Assembly (NCBI GenBank): GCA_050485425.1
Contig: JBJHBJ010000010.1
Span: 1 to 64,000, forward strand
Origin: LSCE01 sp050485425
GTDB taxonomy: Bacteria; Pseudomonadota; Gammaproteobacteria; Nitrococcales; Aquisalimonadaceae
Length of the DNA: 64,000 bases
Direction of reading: 5' to 3'
The notes under the pieces were generated by a model. It ran no database searches and was not told the DNA's origin. It was given only the letters and a program-made list of their open reading frames with translations. The position numbers and the translations under genes are program-made. This document shows positions 1 to 9,906 of this stretch, piece by piece (position 1 is the first letter of the stretch; every line of letters starts with the position of its first letter).

Positions 1-550
1 TGGCAACGGAGACCAGGATGGCCGGGTAGAACAGCGCGAGCTGGACCTTCTGCTGCATTTCCTGTCGCGTCTCGGCGTAATCCGCCAGGCGTTCCAGTAC
101 CAGGTCCAGGTTGCCGGTCTGCTCGCCTGCCGCGACGGTGGCGCGGTACATCTCCGGGAAGGCGCGCGGAAACTGGGCCAGCCCGTCCGCCAGGCTGTAG
201 CCTTCCATGACCTTCGCCCGCACCGCCGTCATCATGGAGCGCGAGCGCTGCTTCTCGCATTGCCGCGCCGAGGCGCGCAAGGCCTCTTCCAGCGGCAGTC
301 CGGAGCCGATCAGCGTGGCAAGCTGGCGGGTGATCAGCGCCAGCTCGGAGGCGCTCATGCCGGAGCGGAGCAGGGGGCGCCGGCTGCCGCCCTCGGCCTG
401 GCGGCCGCGCTCGGCCACGGCGTCCACCGCCAGCGGAATCCAGCCCTTCTCCCGGAGTTGCTGGCGGATCTGGCGGGGGGTGTCCCCCTCCAGCACGCCT
501 TTCAGTTCCTTGCCCTGGGCATCCAGGGCCGAGTATTCAAATGCTCCCAT
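1..550 (-). CDS. gspF: Type II secretion inner-membrane protein GspF (3' part beyond window)
   Basis: GspF is the polytopic inner-membrane platform protein of type II secretion. It couples the GspE ATPase to pseudopilus assembly. The visible N-terminal ~183 residues start MGAFEYSALDAQGKELKG, the typical T2SF opening, and continue with the cytoplasmic T2SF domain: a GLPLEEAL motif, then FPRAFPEMYRATVAAGE and NLDLVLERLADY. The last visible residues enter the first membrane segment. The gene lies 39 nt downstream of gspE on the same strand, in order C-D-E-F. The ATG at 550 is the only sensible start. The C-terminus is off the left edge, so completeness cannot be judged. Confidence 0.93.
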   Translation of the reverse strand, partial: MGAFEYSALDAQGKELKGVLEGDTPRQIRQQLREKGWIPLAVDAVAERGRQAEGGSRRPLLRSGMSASELALITRQLATLIGSGLPLEEALRASARQCEKQRSRSMMTAVRAKVMEGYSLADGLAQFPRAFPEMYRATVAAGEQTGNLDLVLERLADYAETRQEMQQKVQLALFYPAILVSVA

Positions 551-589
551 GGCAGTCCGCCTGTCCGGGTTTCACGCAGCAGGCTTCCG

Positions 590-2188
590 TCATGTTTCCA
601 GCGGTGCCGTGTCGTCGGTGGTCACCCGCAGCACCTCTTCCACCGTGGTCTGGCCCGCCAGCACCCGGCGCACGCCGTCCTGGCGCAGGTTGGGGGTGCG
701 CCGGCGAGCGTGGCGCTCGATCTTCTGCTCCGAGGCACCATCGTGGATCATGGTTCGGATGCGGTCGTCCACCGGTACCAGCTCGAAGATGCCGCCCCGG
801 CCCCGGTAGCCCAGGTTGTTGCAGTGGCTGCAGCCGGCGGCGTGGAACAGCGTGGGCGGGTTCGCCGGGTCCAGGCCCAGACGCTCGCAATCCTTCTCGT
901 TGGCCCGGTAGGGCTGCTTGCAGTGGTCGCAGAGCAGGCGTACCAGCCGCTGCGCCATGATGCCTACCAGGCTCGAGGCCATCAGGAACGGTTCCACGCC
1001 CATGTCCCGCAGGCGGCTGACCGCCCCCACGGCGGTGTTGGTGTGCAGTGTCGACAGCACCAGGTGTCCGGTGAGCGAGGCCTGCACGGCGATCTCCGCC
1101 GTCTCCAGATCGCGGATCTCACCCACCATGACCACGTCCGGATCCTGGCGCAGGATGGCGCGCAGGCCGCGGGCGAATGTCATGTCCACCTTGGTGTTGA
1201 CCTGGGTCTGGCCGATACCTTCCAGGTAGTACTCGATCGGGTCTTCCACGGTGAGAATGCTGCGGCTGGCGTCGTTGAGCTGGGTGAGCGCGGCGTACAG
1301 CGTGGTGGTCTTGCCGGACCCGGTCGGGCCGGTGACCAGCAGGATACCGTGGGGCTTGTGGATCAGCGTGTCGAGCAGGTCGCGCTGGTCCTCGGGCATG
1401 CCCAGGTGGCTGAGGTCCAGGCGGCCCGCCTGCTTGTCCAGCAGCCGCAGCACCACGCGCTCGCCATGGCCGGAGGGCAGGGTCGAGACGCGCACGTCCA
1501 CCGCCCGCCCGGCAATGCGCAGTGAGATGCGCCCGTCCTGCGGCAACCGCTTCTCGGCGATGTCCAGCTTGGCCATGACCTTGATGCGCGAGATCAGCAG
1601 TGGCCCCATCACCCGCGGCGGCTGCAGTACTTCCCGCAGCACGCCGTCCACGCGGAAACGCACGATCAGCTTGTGCTCGAACGGTTCCAGGTGGATGTCG
1701 GAGGCGTTTTCCTTGATCGCCTCCGTGAGCAGCGCGTTGATCAGGCGGATGATGGGCGCGTCGTCGGCGCTTTCCAGCAGGTCCTCCGGCTCGGGCAGCG
1801 AGTCGGCGATGCTGGAGAGGTCCATGTCCTCGCCGATGTCCTCGACCATCTGCGCGGCCTCGCCGGACTGGCGCTCGTAGGCCTGCTGGAGCTGCCGATC
1901 GAATTCCCCGGCGGTCACGCGTTCCAGCCGCAGCGGCAGGCCCACGCTGCGGCGCAGCTCGGTAATGCTGTGTGCACCAGCACCCGGCCGTACGCTGACC
2001 AGGGCGTGGCCGTCCTCCACACCGGTGACCACCAGTCCGTGCCGCTTGGCAAAGGCGAACGAAGGCCGGCGCACGGTGGGGACATGCGCGGGCTGTGTGT
2101 CCGCCGGCGGCGTGAGGTCGAAACTCTCGAACGCGTCCAGTTCCGGGTTCGGGTCCGTCAGCTTGTTGTCGGCTGTTGGGCTCGCCAT
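590..2188 (-). CDS. gspE: Type II secretion ATPase GspE
   Basis: This is the cytoplasmic hexameric ATPase that powers type II secretion. The 532 residues contain an N-terminal T2SSE_N region that contacts GspL, then the ATPase core. The core has Walker A GPTGSGKTTTLY (about residue 294), an Asp box after it, the Walker B region DPDVVMVGEIRD, and a His box in LVLSTLHTN. Near the C-terminus a tetracysteine zinc module is present as paired CDHC and CSHC motifs, as in GspE rather than PilB-like variants lacking it. Length is slightly above the usual ~500 residues because of an acidic N-terminal extension. Only 12 nt separate it from gspD, so co-translation is likely. Confidence 0.95.
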   Translation of the reverse strand: MASPTADNKLTDPNPELDAFESFDLTPPADTQPAHVPTVRRPSFAFAKRHGLVVTGVEDGHALVSVRPGAGAHSITELRRSVGLPLRLERVTAGEFDRQLQQAYERQSGEAAQMVEDIGEDMDLSSIADSLPEPEDLLESADDAPIIRLINALLTEAIKENASDIHLEPFEHKLIVRFRVDGVLREVLQPPRVMGPLLISRIKVMAKLDIAEKRLPQDGRISLRIAGRAVDVRVSTLPSGHGERVVLRLLDKQAGRLDLSHLGMPEDQRDLLDTLIHKPHGILLVTGPTGSGKTTTLYAALTQLNDASRSILTVEDPIEYYLEGIGQTQVNTKVDMTFARGLRAILRQDPDVVMVGEIRDLETAEIAVQASLTGHLVLSTLHTNTAVGAVSRLRDMGVEPFLMASSLVGIMAQRLVRLLCDHCKQPYRANEKDCERLGLDPANPPTLFHAAGCSHCNNLGYRGRGGIFELVPVDDRIRTMIHDGASEQKIERHARRRTPNLRQDGVRRVLAGQTTVEEVLRVTTDDTAPLET

Positions 2189-2200
2189 GGTCGCCGTCCG

Positions 2201-4135
2201 TCAGAGCTCTTCGAAGGGGCGCGGCAGTTCCGCGCGCTCCATGGCCGGCAGGGTCGGTGGCGAAGCATCACGCATCAGGCTGACGCCACGCTGCTGCCTG
2301 TCCAGCTGGCGGGCGCGCATGAAGCTGTACTTGCGGCCGGTGAAGTCATCGGCAATGGCGCGGTCGCGGATGATGCTGGGCTGCATGAATACCATCAGGT
2401 TTCGCTTGGTGAGCGTGGTGGAGCGGTAGCGGAACAGTTCGCCCAGCAGCGGCAGCGAACCCAGTCCGGGAACGCGCTGCTCGTGTTCCTGCAGGTCGTC
2501 GTCCATCAGGCCGCCCAGCGCGATGATCTGGCCGTCGTCCACCAGCACGCTGGTCTTGATGGTGCGCCGGTTGGTGATGGGGCCGGCGGTGGCGGTTTCG
2601 CCGATGACGTTGGAGGCTTCCTGCTCGATCTCCATCATCACCGTATTGCCTTCGTTGATCTGCGGCTTGATCTTCAGAATGATACCCACGTCCTCGCGGT
2701 CGATGGTCTGGAACGGGTTGGTCACGTTCCGGCCCTCGGAGGTGAACTGGCCGGTGACGAATGGCCGGTTCTCGGCCACGCGGATCTCCGCTTCCTGGTT
2801 GTCAAGCGTGACCAGCGTGGGGGTGGACAGGATGTTGGTGCTGCGCTCGGACGCCAGCGCGCGGATAAAGGCTCCGAAGCGTATGCGGCTGTCCAGATCG
2901 CCCACCACCAGGCTGGCGCCGTCACCCACCTGCGGTTGCTGCGTGCCCAGTGTCAGCAGCGAACCGATGCTGGTACCCACGTCCGCGAAGTTGGTGACGC
3001 CGGCAAAGCCCTGGCCGTCGCTGCCGTCGATGAACCATTGCACGCCGCGTTCGCTGCCGCGTTCGTCGGCGATCTCGGCGATCGCCGCTTCCACCAGGAT
3101 CTGGGCGCGGCGGATGTCCAGGCGGTCGATCACGCTGCGCAGCGACTGCATGACCGAGGGCGGCGCAGTGACCACCAGTGCGTTGGTAGCCTCCTCGGCC
3201 TGGATACTGTAGGCGCTGCCGTTGCCCTCGCCGCTATCCCGCTCGCGGATGTTTTCCATCACGCCCTGCAGCACTTCCACCAGGTCCGGGGCGCGGGCGT
3301 AGCGCAGGTAGATCACGTGGGTGTCGCCGTCATCCGGCAGGGGTTCGTCCATCTGCGCGATCAGCGCGCGCATCCGCATGCGCTGGTTGCGGTCGCCCGA
3401 CAGCAGAATGCTGTTGGTGCGTTCATCGGCGGCGATGCGAAGCTGGTTGGCGGGCACGGTTTCCGCGTCGGTACGCTGCAGGCTCTGCAGAATGCGCACC
3501 ATCTCGCCCACCGAGGCGTTCTCCAGCCGGACGATATCCACCTCGTCATCGCCCGCCCGGTCGACCTGCTGGACCAGTTCGGTGATGCGCTCGACGTTAC
3601 CGGCGCGGTCGGAGACGATCAGTACGTTGGTGGGCGGGTAGGCCGCCAGATGCCCTTGCTGTGGCAGCAGGGGGCGCAGGATGGGAACCAGTTGCGCCAC
3701 CGGGACGTTGTCCACGGGGATCACCGAGGTGATGATGTCGTCCCCGGCGGCGATGCCCGGGATGACGTCGGTCCCAAGCTGCTTGGCGTTGGTATCGGGG
3801 ATGATCTTGGTGACCTCGCCCGCGGGCACGGTCGCGAAGCCATGGACCTGCAGCACCGACAGGAACGCGCGATAGACTTCCTCGGGCTGCATCGGCCGCT
3901 TGGAGATCAGGGTGACGCGACCACGCACACGGGGATCCACGATGAAGTTCTGGCCGGTGATTTCGGCCACCGTGTTGATCAGCGAGGTGATCTCGGCGTC
4001 CTTCAGGTTCAGCGTCACGCCCTCGTCGTCACTCTCCTGCGCGAGGGCGGAAACGGCCAGACCCAGCACCAGCGTTCCGGACAGCAGCAATGCCGCCAGC
4101 GTTCGGCCTTGGAATATGCGGAAGGGGTTGCTCAT
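2201..4135 (-). CDS. gspD: Type II secretion outer-membrane secretin GspD
   Basis: The secretin forms the outer-membrane channel of the type II system. The protein has a signal peptide ending near ALAQ and an N0 domain starting VTLNLKDAEITSLIN. N1-N3 domains carry repeated VIPVDNVPVAQLVPILRPL-like strands. A C-terminal secretin barrel contains VPGLGSLPLLGELFR, the most conserved secretin motif. I chose ATG 4135 (MSNPFRIFQG), which gives 644 residues; the two upstream in-frame ATGs (4141 and 4174) only add a non-signal extension. The C-terminus past the barrel may be a short S-like domain for a pilotin. It is co-directional with gspC (104 nt upstream) and gspE. Confidence 0.95.
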   Translation of the reverse strand: MSNPFRIFQGRTLAALLLSGTLVLGLAVSALAQESDDEGVTLNLKDAEITSLINTVAEITGQNFIVDPRVRGRVTLISKRPMQPEEVYRAFLSVLQVHGFATVPAGEVTKIIPDTNAKQLGTDVIPGIAAGDDIITSVIPVDNVPVAQLVPILRPLLPQQGHLAAYPPTNVLIVSDRAGNVERITELVQQVDRAGDDEVDIVRLENASVGEMVRILQSLQRTDAETVPANQLRIAADERTNSILLSGDRNQRMRMRALIAQMDEPLPDDGDTHVIYLRYARAPDLVEVLQGVMENIRERDSGEGNGSAYSIQAEEATNALVVTAPPSVMQSLRSVIDRLDIRRAQILVEAAIAEIADERGSERGVQWFIDGSDGQGFAGVTNFADVGTSIGSLLTLGTQQPQVGDGASLVVGDLDSRIRFGAFIRALASERSTNILSTPTLVTLDNQEAEIRVAENRPFVTGQFTSEGRNVTNPFQTIDREDVGIILKIKPQINEGNTVMMEIEQEASNVIGETATAGPITNRRTIKTSVLVDDGQIIALGGLMDDDLQEHEQRVPGLGSLPLLGELFRYRSTTLTKRNLMVFMQPSIIRDRAIADDFTGRKYSFMRARQLDRQQRGVSLMRDASPPTLPAMERAELPRPFEEL

Positions 4136-4239
4136 AATCATTATACCCACGCGATGCTGGTTACAGAATGGCAATCTGTTTCATTTCGCGCAACCGGGGT
4201 GGCTCGTCCCGCCGATCGCGCTTCTCTGGACAGCCTGGC

Positions 4240-5148
4240 CTAGTCGAAATTGATCCGTACCGACGTCTGGTTGCCGTCCCGCAGGATGGTGAGATCCAGC
4301 GTGCTGGCCTGGCTGATCATCTGCAAGGCGTTCATGGATGCTTCCGGGCTGTCCAGTGGCTCGCCGTTGATGGCAGTCACCACATCGCCTGGTTGCAACC
4401 CGACCGTTTCCATCATCTCCGGTTCCGGGCCCGGGTTCAGGATCACGCCGCGGAACTCGCCGCCGTCCATGTAGGGCTGTATGTCCACCATGCGGTTGAA
4501 ATCCTGCGGGTTGTTGACCAGGCGCTCCCGCATCTGCTGCAGGTCCGGGCCGTTTCCGTTCTGGCGGGTGCCGCGGGTGCGTGCCATGGCCGTCTGCGCC
4601 GGGCCGGCGGCCGTACTGGCCTCCAGCCGCTCCTGGGGCAGTGACAGCGTCTCGTGCCGACCATCGCGGCGCAGAATGACCCGGTCGGGATAGATCGCCT
4701 GGATCGCCGCCCCGCCGGGAAGCTCGTCGCCCACGCGGTAGAAGTTCTCGTCCCGGTTCCCGGCGGCGATGATCACTAGCGCGTTCTCGCCCCGGGGGTA
4801 ATGGAAAACGCCGCGCAGCGTCAGGTTGAGCCGCGTTTCCGGCGCATCAATGGGCGCATCCCGGGCGGCGTCCAGCGCAGCCGCCGGGCCGAACAGTTGC
4901 ATGCCGGCGATGCGCTCCCCGAGTTCGCTGCGCTGCTGCCGTTCCGGTGCTGCAGCACCGGAGCGCGGCGCGCTGGGCACGGCGCCGGCATCACCGGCCG
5001 GAACCGCGCGCCAGAACACCTGGGCCAGTGTATAGGCCAGCAACGCGACCAGAACGGCAGTCACCAGAAAGGTGAGATACCGCATTCCGGCGGCGGAGGG
5101 CCTCAATCCGATGAGTCTGGACAAGCTCGTATTCACAGTACCTGCCAC
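4240..5148 (-). CDS. gspC: Type II secretion inner-membrane protein GspC
   Basis: GspC links the inner-membrane platform to the secretin. The protein has one N-terminal membrane segment (about residues 22-45, YLTFLVTAVLVALLAYTLAQ) and a Pro/Ala-rich periplasmic linker. A homology region contains TRLNLTLRGVFHY and a GDELPGGAAIQAIYPDRVIL stretch. A C-terminal PDZ domain carries GLQPGDVVTAINGEPL. It is the first gene of the C-D-E-F operon. The start is uncertain: GTG 5148 gives 302 residues with a weak ribosome site, while ATG 5085 would begin right at the membrane helix. The gap of 5149-5339 in front of it must hold the operon promoter, but I could not assign one with confidence. Confidence 0.9.
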   Translation of the reverse strand: MAGTVNTSLSRLIGLRPSAAGMRYLTFLVTAVLVALLAYTLAQVFWRAVPAGDAGAVPSAPRSGAAAPERQQRSELGERIAGMQLFGPAAALDAARDAPIDAPETRLNLTLRGVFHYPRGENALVIIAAGNRDENFYRVGDELPGGAAIQAIYPDRVILRRDGRHETLSLPQERLEASTAAGPAQTAMARTRGTRQNGNGPDLQQMRERLVNNPQDFNRMVDIQPYMDGGEFRGVILNPGPEPEMMETVGLQPGDVVTAINGEPLDSPEASMNALQMISQASTLDLTILRDGNQTSVRINFD

Positions 5149-5339
5149 CGGACAGGCGGTCCGGTCGTCGAATGTTGCTCAGGGCGCTCGCGGAGACGGC
5201 AAACGCCCCACCGCGGCCGCTCCATTATGATTGGAGTCCTAGGTTATGTCCGGGGTTGGCAGCTTGCAACCGCCCGCCCGCACCCCTATATAAGGTACAT
5301 GGAAGACATGCGTGTGACTGTGGTTGCATGATACAACGA

Positions 5340-5368
5340 TTGACAAGCCGCTGGCGCGCCGTTATGGT
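5340..5368 (+). promoter_or_regulatory. Sigma-70-like promoter for trxA
   Basis: TTGACA (5340-5345), a 17-bp spacer and TATGGT (5363-5368) match the -35 and -10 consensus at 6/6 and 4/6. Transcription would begin near 5375, leaving a ~120-nt leader before trxA. The remaining bases of 5149-5496 show no coding sequence. Confidence 0.6.
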
Positions 5369-5496
5369 CTCGCCAATAACCGATTGCACCCAAGGTGCAC
5401 CCGCAAGGTCCCCGCTTCCATTTCGTTTCCACCTGAATAGCGATCGACCTTTCAATATCTGACTCCGAATCCTGAGCACGCTGGAGGCACCATACC

Positions 5497-5823
5497 GTGA
5501 GCGGAGAGATAGTCTACGTTACCGACGACAATTTTGACGACCAGGTTCTCAAGTCCGACGGGCCTGTCCTGGTGGACTACTGGGCTGAATGGTGCGGCCC
5601 CTGCAAGATGATCGCCCCGATTCTGGACGAGGTGGCCAACGAATACGGCGGTCGCCTGAAGGTGGCCAAGCTCAACATCGACGAGAACCCGGAAACGCCG
5701 CCCAAGTTCGGTATCCGCGGTATCCCGACGTTGATGCTGTTCAAGAACGGCGCCGTGGAAGCGACCAAGGTGGGGGCGCTGTCCAAGTCGCAGCTCACCG
5801 CGTTCATCGACAGCAATCTCTGA
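5497..5823 (+). CDS. trxA: Thioredoxin 1
   Basis: This is the cytoplasmic protein disulfide reductase, kept reduced by thioredoxin reductase. The 108-residue protein has the standard single-domain thioredoxin fold with active site WAEWCGPCKM (about residues 28-37), the cis-proline motif RGIPTLMLF and a C-terminal SKSQLTAFID helix. Length is normal. The start is GTG 5497, with GGAGG at 5483-5487 nine bases upstream. It is followed in the same direction by rho after 240 bp, the common trxA-rho arrangement of gammaproteobacteria. A sigma-70-like promoter lies at 5340-5368. Confidence 0.97.
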   Translation: MSGEIVYVTDDNFDDQVLKSDGPVLVDYWAEWCGPCKMIAPILDEVANEYGGRLKVAKLNIDENPETPPKFGIRGIPTLMLFKNGAVEATKVGALSKSQLTAFIDSNL

Positions 5824-5932
5824 TTGCCGTCCGCTCCGGCCAGTGCTCATCCCGTTACCTTGGCCGGTTGCCCGAAAGACGATAAATCGCCGCCGGGGGG
5901 CAACGGTGTCTCCCGGTCGGCAGCAGGCGCAG

Positions 5933-5972
5933 CCCGTGTGCGCCGCGCACGGCGGACTCGTCTCCCGACGAG
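5933..5972 (+). promoter_or_regulatory. Hairpins in the rho leader
   Basis: The trxA-rho gap (5824-6063) holds two hairpins: a GC-rich one at about 5933-5952 built on CCGTGTGCG and CGCGCACGG, and CTCGT-CTCCCG-ACGAG at 5957-5972. Neither is followed by a T-run, so they are not intrinsic terminators. In E. coli rho is autoregulated by Rho-dependent attenuation in its leader. A similar role here is inference only. Confidence 0.35.
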
Positions 5973-6063
5973 CCGCGAACCGAATATCCGTTGCAACGTA
6001 ACCACTGATGGGCCGCCCGGTCCGTTGTCAGCCGACCCATACCGAGTGCAGAAGTAACACATC

Positions 6064-7320
<1,257 letters not shown>

Positions 7321-7339
7321 CAGGGGCGTCTCGCCCCTG
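7321..7339 (+). other. Perfect hairpin directly after the rho stop codon
   Basis: CAGGGGCG, a TCT loop and CGCCCCTG form an 8-bp stem starting at the first base after the rho TAA. No T-run follows, so it is not a canonical intrinsic terminator. It may block 3'-exonucleases or act as a weak terminator. Confidence 0.5.
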
Positions 7340-7361
7340 GACCCCGTCCTGCCGTAGAAAC

Positions 7362-7485
7362 GTAGGTTGGGGTGAGCGCAAGCGAACCCCAACAACCCGG
7401 TTCGGCATGACCCGGCCAATCCTGCCTTCAACTGCGCCGCCCTTGGGGGCCATTGTCGGGGTTCGCTTTGCTCACCCCAACCTAC
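7362..7485. repeat. Inverted pair of GTAG-headed REPs (family A)
   Basis: A plus unit (7362-7394) opens GTAGGTTGGGGTGAGC and closes GCGAACCCCAACA. A minus unit (7454-7485) has the same design. Each is a GTAG tetranucleotide followed by an imperfect palindrome (GTTGGGGT pairing with ACCCCAAC), the layout of RAYT-associated REP sequences. The two units point head-outward. Confidence 0.85.
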
Positions 7486-7533
7486 ACCCAGGTGCCGGGG
7501 TTTGTGCTCTGAACACCCTGCGCCCCAAACGCC

Positions 7534-8454
7534 TTACCGCAGCAGCAGCAACCTGTCTTCGGTGCGCGGCGTCTGGCCGTCCACCGGCTCCACCACGGCC
7601 ACGTGTGCACCGGCGATCCGGCTGACCTCCACCGTGCCGACGTTGCGCCCAAAGGTGTATCCCGACGCATCGCCGGCGGCGTTGCGCAGTACGCGGCCGT
7701 CGCGCATCACCACCAGCCGGTCCCCCTCGCCCAACCCGTCGGCGCCGCCGGCGTTGATCAGCCAGCCCTCGCTGTCCTGGCCGAACGTCCGTGCCGCCCA
7801 GGGAATGGTTCCCGACTGATCGGACGCGGCCATCAGCAACTGGTCCGCCAGGCTGTCCAGCGAGGCCTCCGGGATACCGTCGGGGCCGTCCGGTACGGCC
7901 AGGCGGCGCTCCCGGCTGCTGGCTTCCATTTCCAGGTCGTGCAGGCGGGCGGTGATCAGGCGGGGATCATCGGCATCGGTGCTGATCTCGATCACCAGTC
8001 GCAGGCCGGGATAGGTTCGAAGCGCAGCGGCGCAGTCCACCGGTTCGGCGCAGTTCTCGGCATCCAGTGCGTCGCGGGTGGCGTTTTCGCTCAGCAGCCG
8101 CAGCGGATAGTCCGCCGACATGGCGCGCAGGCTGTCTTCCAGGCGGGAGTCCGAATGCTCGTCGAGCAATAGTCCCACCCGGGGTGATGGCTGCCCTGCG
8201 GCCAGCGGTTCCCGTTCGCCCGCCCGCTCGCGTTCATGGCGCTCCAGCGCCGCGGTGAGCTGCTCCAGGCGCAGTTCCCTACCGCCGCTGCCGAACATCT
8301 CATCCAGCAGGCCGGGACGCTCCACGTCATCGTCCTGAAGTCCGGTGGCCTCCAGCGCTTCTTCCTCCGGGTAGGGGGCATCGCCCGGCGTCGCGCAGGC
8401 GGCAAGCAGCAAGGCGGACGTCAGGCCGATGGCGGGCAGTGTCAGGCTCTTCAT
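7534..8454 (-). CDS. Uncharacterised lipoprotein, paralogue of the 8768-9718 gene
   Basis: No family is recognised with confidence. The 306 residues begin MKSLTLPAIGLTSALLLAAC, a lipoprotein signal peptide with a LAAC lipobox, so the mature protein is predicted lipidated at Cys 20 and envelope-located. A short acidic linker is followed by a helical stretch rich in Arg/Glu, a PRVGLLLDE strand, a PGLRLVIEISTD strand, and a C-terminal beta-rich part with GLGEGDRLVVMRDG. The last resembles the GLxEGDxLxV turn of FlgT/CsgG-like envelope proteins. It aligns by eye along most of its length with the next gene, so the two arose by duplication. ATG 8454 is preferred over 8466 because it starts the signal peptide. 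Confidence 0.75.
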   Translation of the reverse strand: MKSLTLPAIGLTSALLLAACATPGDAPYPEEEALEATGLQDDDVERPGLLDEMFGSGGRELRLEQLTAALERHERERAGEREPLAAGQPSPRVGLLLDEHSDSRLEDSLRAMSADYPLRLLSENATRDALDAENCAEPVDCAAALRTYPGLRLVIEISTDADDPRLITARLHDLEMEASSRERRLAVPDGPDGIPEASLDSLADQLLMAASDQSGTIPWAARTFGQDSEGWLINAGGADGLGEGDRLVVMRDGRVLRNAAGDASGYTFGRNVGTVEVSRIAGAHVAVVEPVDGQTPRTEDRLLLLR

Positions 8455-8570
8455 GCAGTGATTCACCGTGGATGGAAGTGATGCCGGTAGAGGATAGGGA
8501 ACCGGCGTTGCTCAGGCAATGGCGGCGGCCGGCATGGCCGTGGACCGCGGCCGGAATCTTTCGTAGAGGG

Positions 8571-8745
8571 GTAGGTTGGGGTGAGCGAAGGCGAACCCCA
8601 ACATTGCGGAACCCCGGGTCACACCAACCCGCCCCGGTGGCGGTCACGGCGTTGGTGTTTGCCAGGGCTCACTCCGAGCTGCACAGCCGGAAACACGCTA
8701 GCAACACCGCCATGTTGGGGTTCGCCTTCGCTCACCCCAACCTAC
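8571..8745. repeat. Inverted pair of GTAG-headed REPs (family A)
   Basis: A plus unit (8571-8603) and a minus unit (8713-8745) have the same GTAGGTTGGGGTGAGC head and GCGAACCCCAACA tail. They lie between the two paralogous lipoprotein genes. The ~110 bp between them is non-coding. Confidence 0.85.
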
Positions 8746-8767
8746 GCCGGTGTTGAGCAGGGCGGGT

Positions 8768-9718
8768 CTACTGCGGGATCAGCACGTGTCGGGAGGTGGG
8801 GGGTTCGCCGTCGACGACGGCGACAACCGCCACGTCCTGGCCGGCCATGGACTGCACCCGTACCTGACCGATCACGTCGCCCGGCAGCCAGCCGGCGGGC
8901 TGGCCGGCGGGGCCGCGGAGCAGACGGCCGGGTTCGGTGACCATCAGCACGTCACCCTCGCTCAGGCCGGACTCGCGACCGGCGTTGATGGCCAGCATGT
9001 TGTTGTCGTCATTGAACACGCGCGCCTGCCAGGGGGCGGAGGCCGTGCGCTCCAGGCCGGAGCGCAGCATGCGGTCGGCCAGGCTTTCCAGCGCCAGGTC
9101 CGGGACGCCGTTACTGCCGCCGGGCAGCGTGATGGACTGCTCGCTGCTCTGCCAGCCCAGTGCGGTATCCACCGTACGCCAGCGCGCCTCGCCCTGTGCG
9201 TTCACCGTGACCTGCATGATCAGGCGCAGCCCGGGATACACTGCCAGGCTGTCGGCGCACTCGAGGACGCGGCGCGCGTCGCAGTTGGCGTCCGCCAGCG
9301 CGTCCCGCGTCTGGTCGGCACCGTGCAGGACCACTGGCATTGTACGCCCGGCGCGGGTGAATGCCTGCTCCACTGCCGCGCGGTCCGGTGCGTCCACCAG
9401 CAGGCCGACACGGTGGCGCAGGCCCTCCACCGCCTGTGCGGCTCCGGCGCCGCGTTCCTGGGCCTCCAGCCGGCGCACGGCCGCTTCCAGTTCCGCCATG
9501 CGTTCCTCGTCCACCGACTCGGGATCGCCGCGCATGCGCTCGAACAGGCCGTCGAGAATGCCCGGACGGTTGCTCATGTCCAGTTCCTCTTCGCCGAACG
9601 CCTCCACCACCAGTGGATCCCTGTACGGGTCCTGGTAGGAGTCGGTGGCGCAGGCGGCCAGCAGCGCCCCGGGCAGGGCCAGGGCAAGCAGGGTACGGCG
9701 GGTGGGACGAGTGAACAT
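8768..9718 (-). CDS. Uncharacterised lipoprotein, paralogue of the 7534-8454 gene
   Basis: The 316 residues start MFTRPTRRTLLALALPGALLAAC, an Arg-rich signal peptide with a LAAC lipobox. The body repeats the plan of the downstream paralogue: an acidic PGILDGLFERMRGD segment, an Ala/Glu/Arg helix, HRVGLLVDAPDR, a conserved Cys pair (NCDARRVLECADS) followed by YPGLRLIMQVTVN, the SLADRML helix, and GLSEGDVLMVTEPGR near the end. The Cys pair occurs in both paralogues and could form a disulfide. Function is unknown; a periplasm-facing structural or accessory role is inference. Earlier in-frame starts up to 9826 would hide the signal peptide. The gene diverges from the lytic transglycosylase across 188 bp. 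Confidence 0.75.
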   Translation of the reverse strand: MFTRPTRRTLLALALPGALLAACATDSYQDPYRDPLVVEAFGEEELDMSNRPGILDGLFERMRGDPESVDEERMAELEAAVRRLEAQERGAGAAQAVEGLRHRVGLLVDAPDRAAVEQAFTRAGRTMPVVLHGADQTRDALADANCDARRVLECADSLAVYPGLRLIMQVTVNAQGEARWRTVDTALGWQSSEQSITLPGGSNGVPDLALESLADRMLRSGLERTASAPWQARVFNDDNNMLAINAGRESGLSEGDVLMVTEPGRLLRGPAGQPAGWLPGDVIGQVRVQSMAGQDVAVVAVVDGEPPTSRHVLIPQ

Positions 9719-9814
9719 GCGTCTGGCTCCGGACAAGTGGAATGGTTGAGGGTCGAGCATAGGGAAACGGCGACGCGTAGGCAATGCGTAGCGTTTCTGA
9801 CAACATGCTGGAGT

Positions 9815-9868
9815 CGATGGAAGCACTGATTGATTCTCGAGCGAGGGGATCCATCGGTGCTTCCATCG
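9815..9868. promoter_or_regulatory. 12-bp inverted repeat between divergent genes
   Basis: CGATGGAAGCAC (9815-9826) and its exact complement GTGCTTCCATCG (9857-9868) are separated by 30 bp, in the 188-bp gap between the lipoprotein gene and the transglycosylase gene. It could be an operator for both genes or a leader hairpin. Nothing in the sequence decides this. Confidence 0.4.
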
Positions 9869-9906
9869 TGTACACCCGTTCCGGTGCGTTGAAGAGGAGA
9901 GCCCCG

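Noticed and set aside
1673..4243. 856-residue plus-strand ORF across gspE/gspD
   Set aside because: It is antisense to two unmistakable genes, is His/Gln/Val-rich without domains, and arises from codon bias in GC-rich DNA.
7321..7339. Intrinsic terminator after rho
   Set aside because: The hairpin is perfect but no T-run follows, so I list it only as a hairpin.
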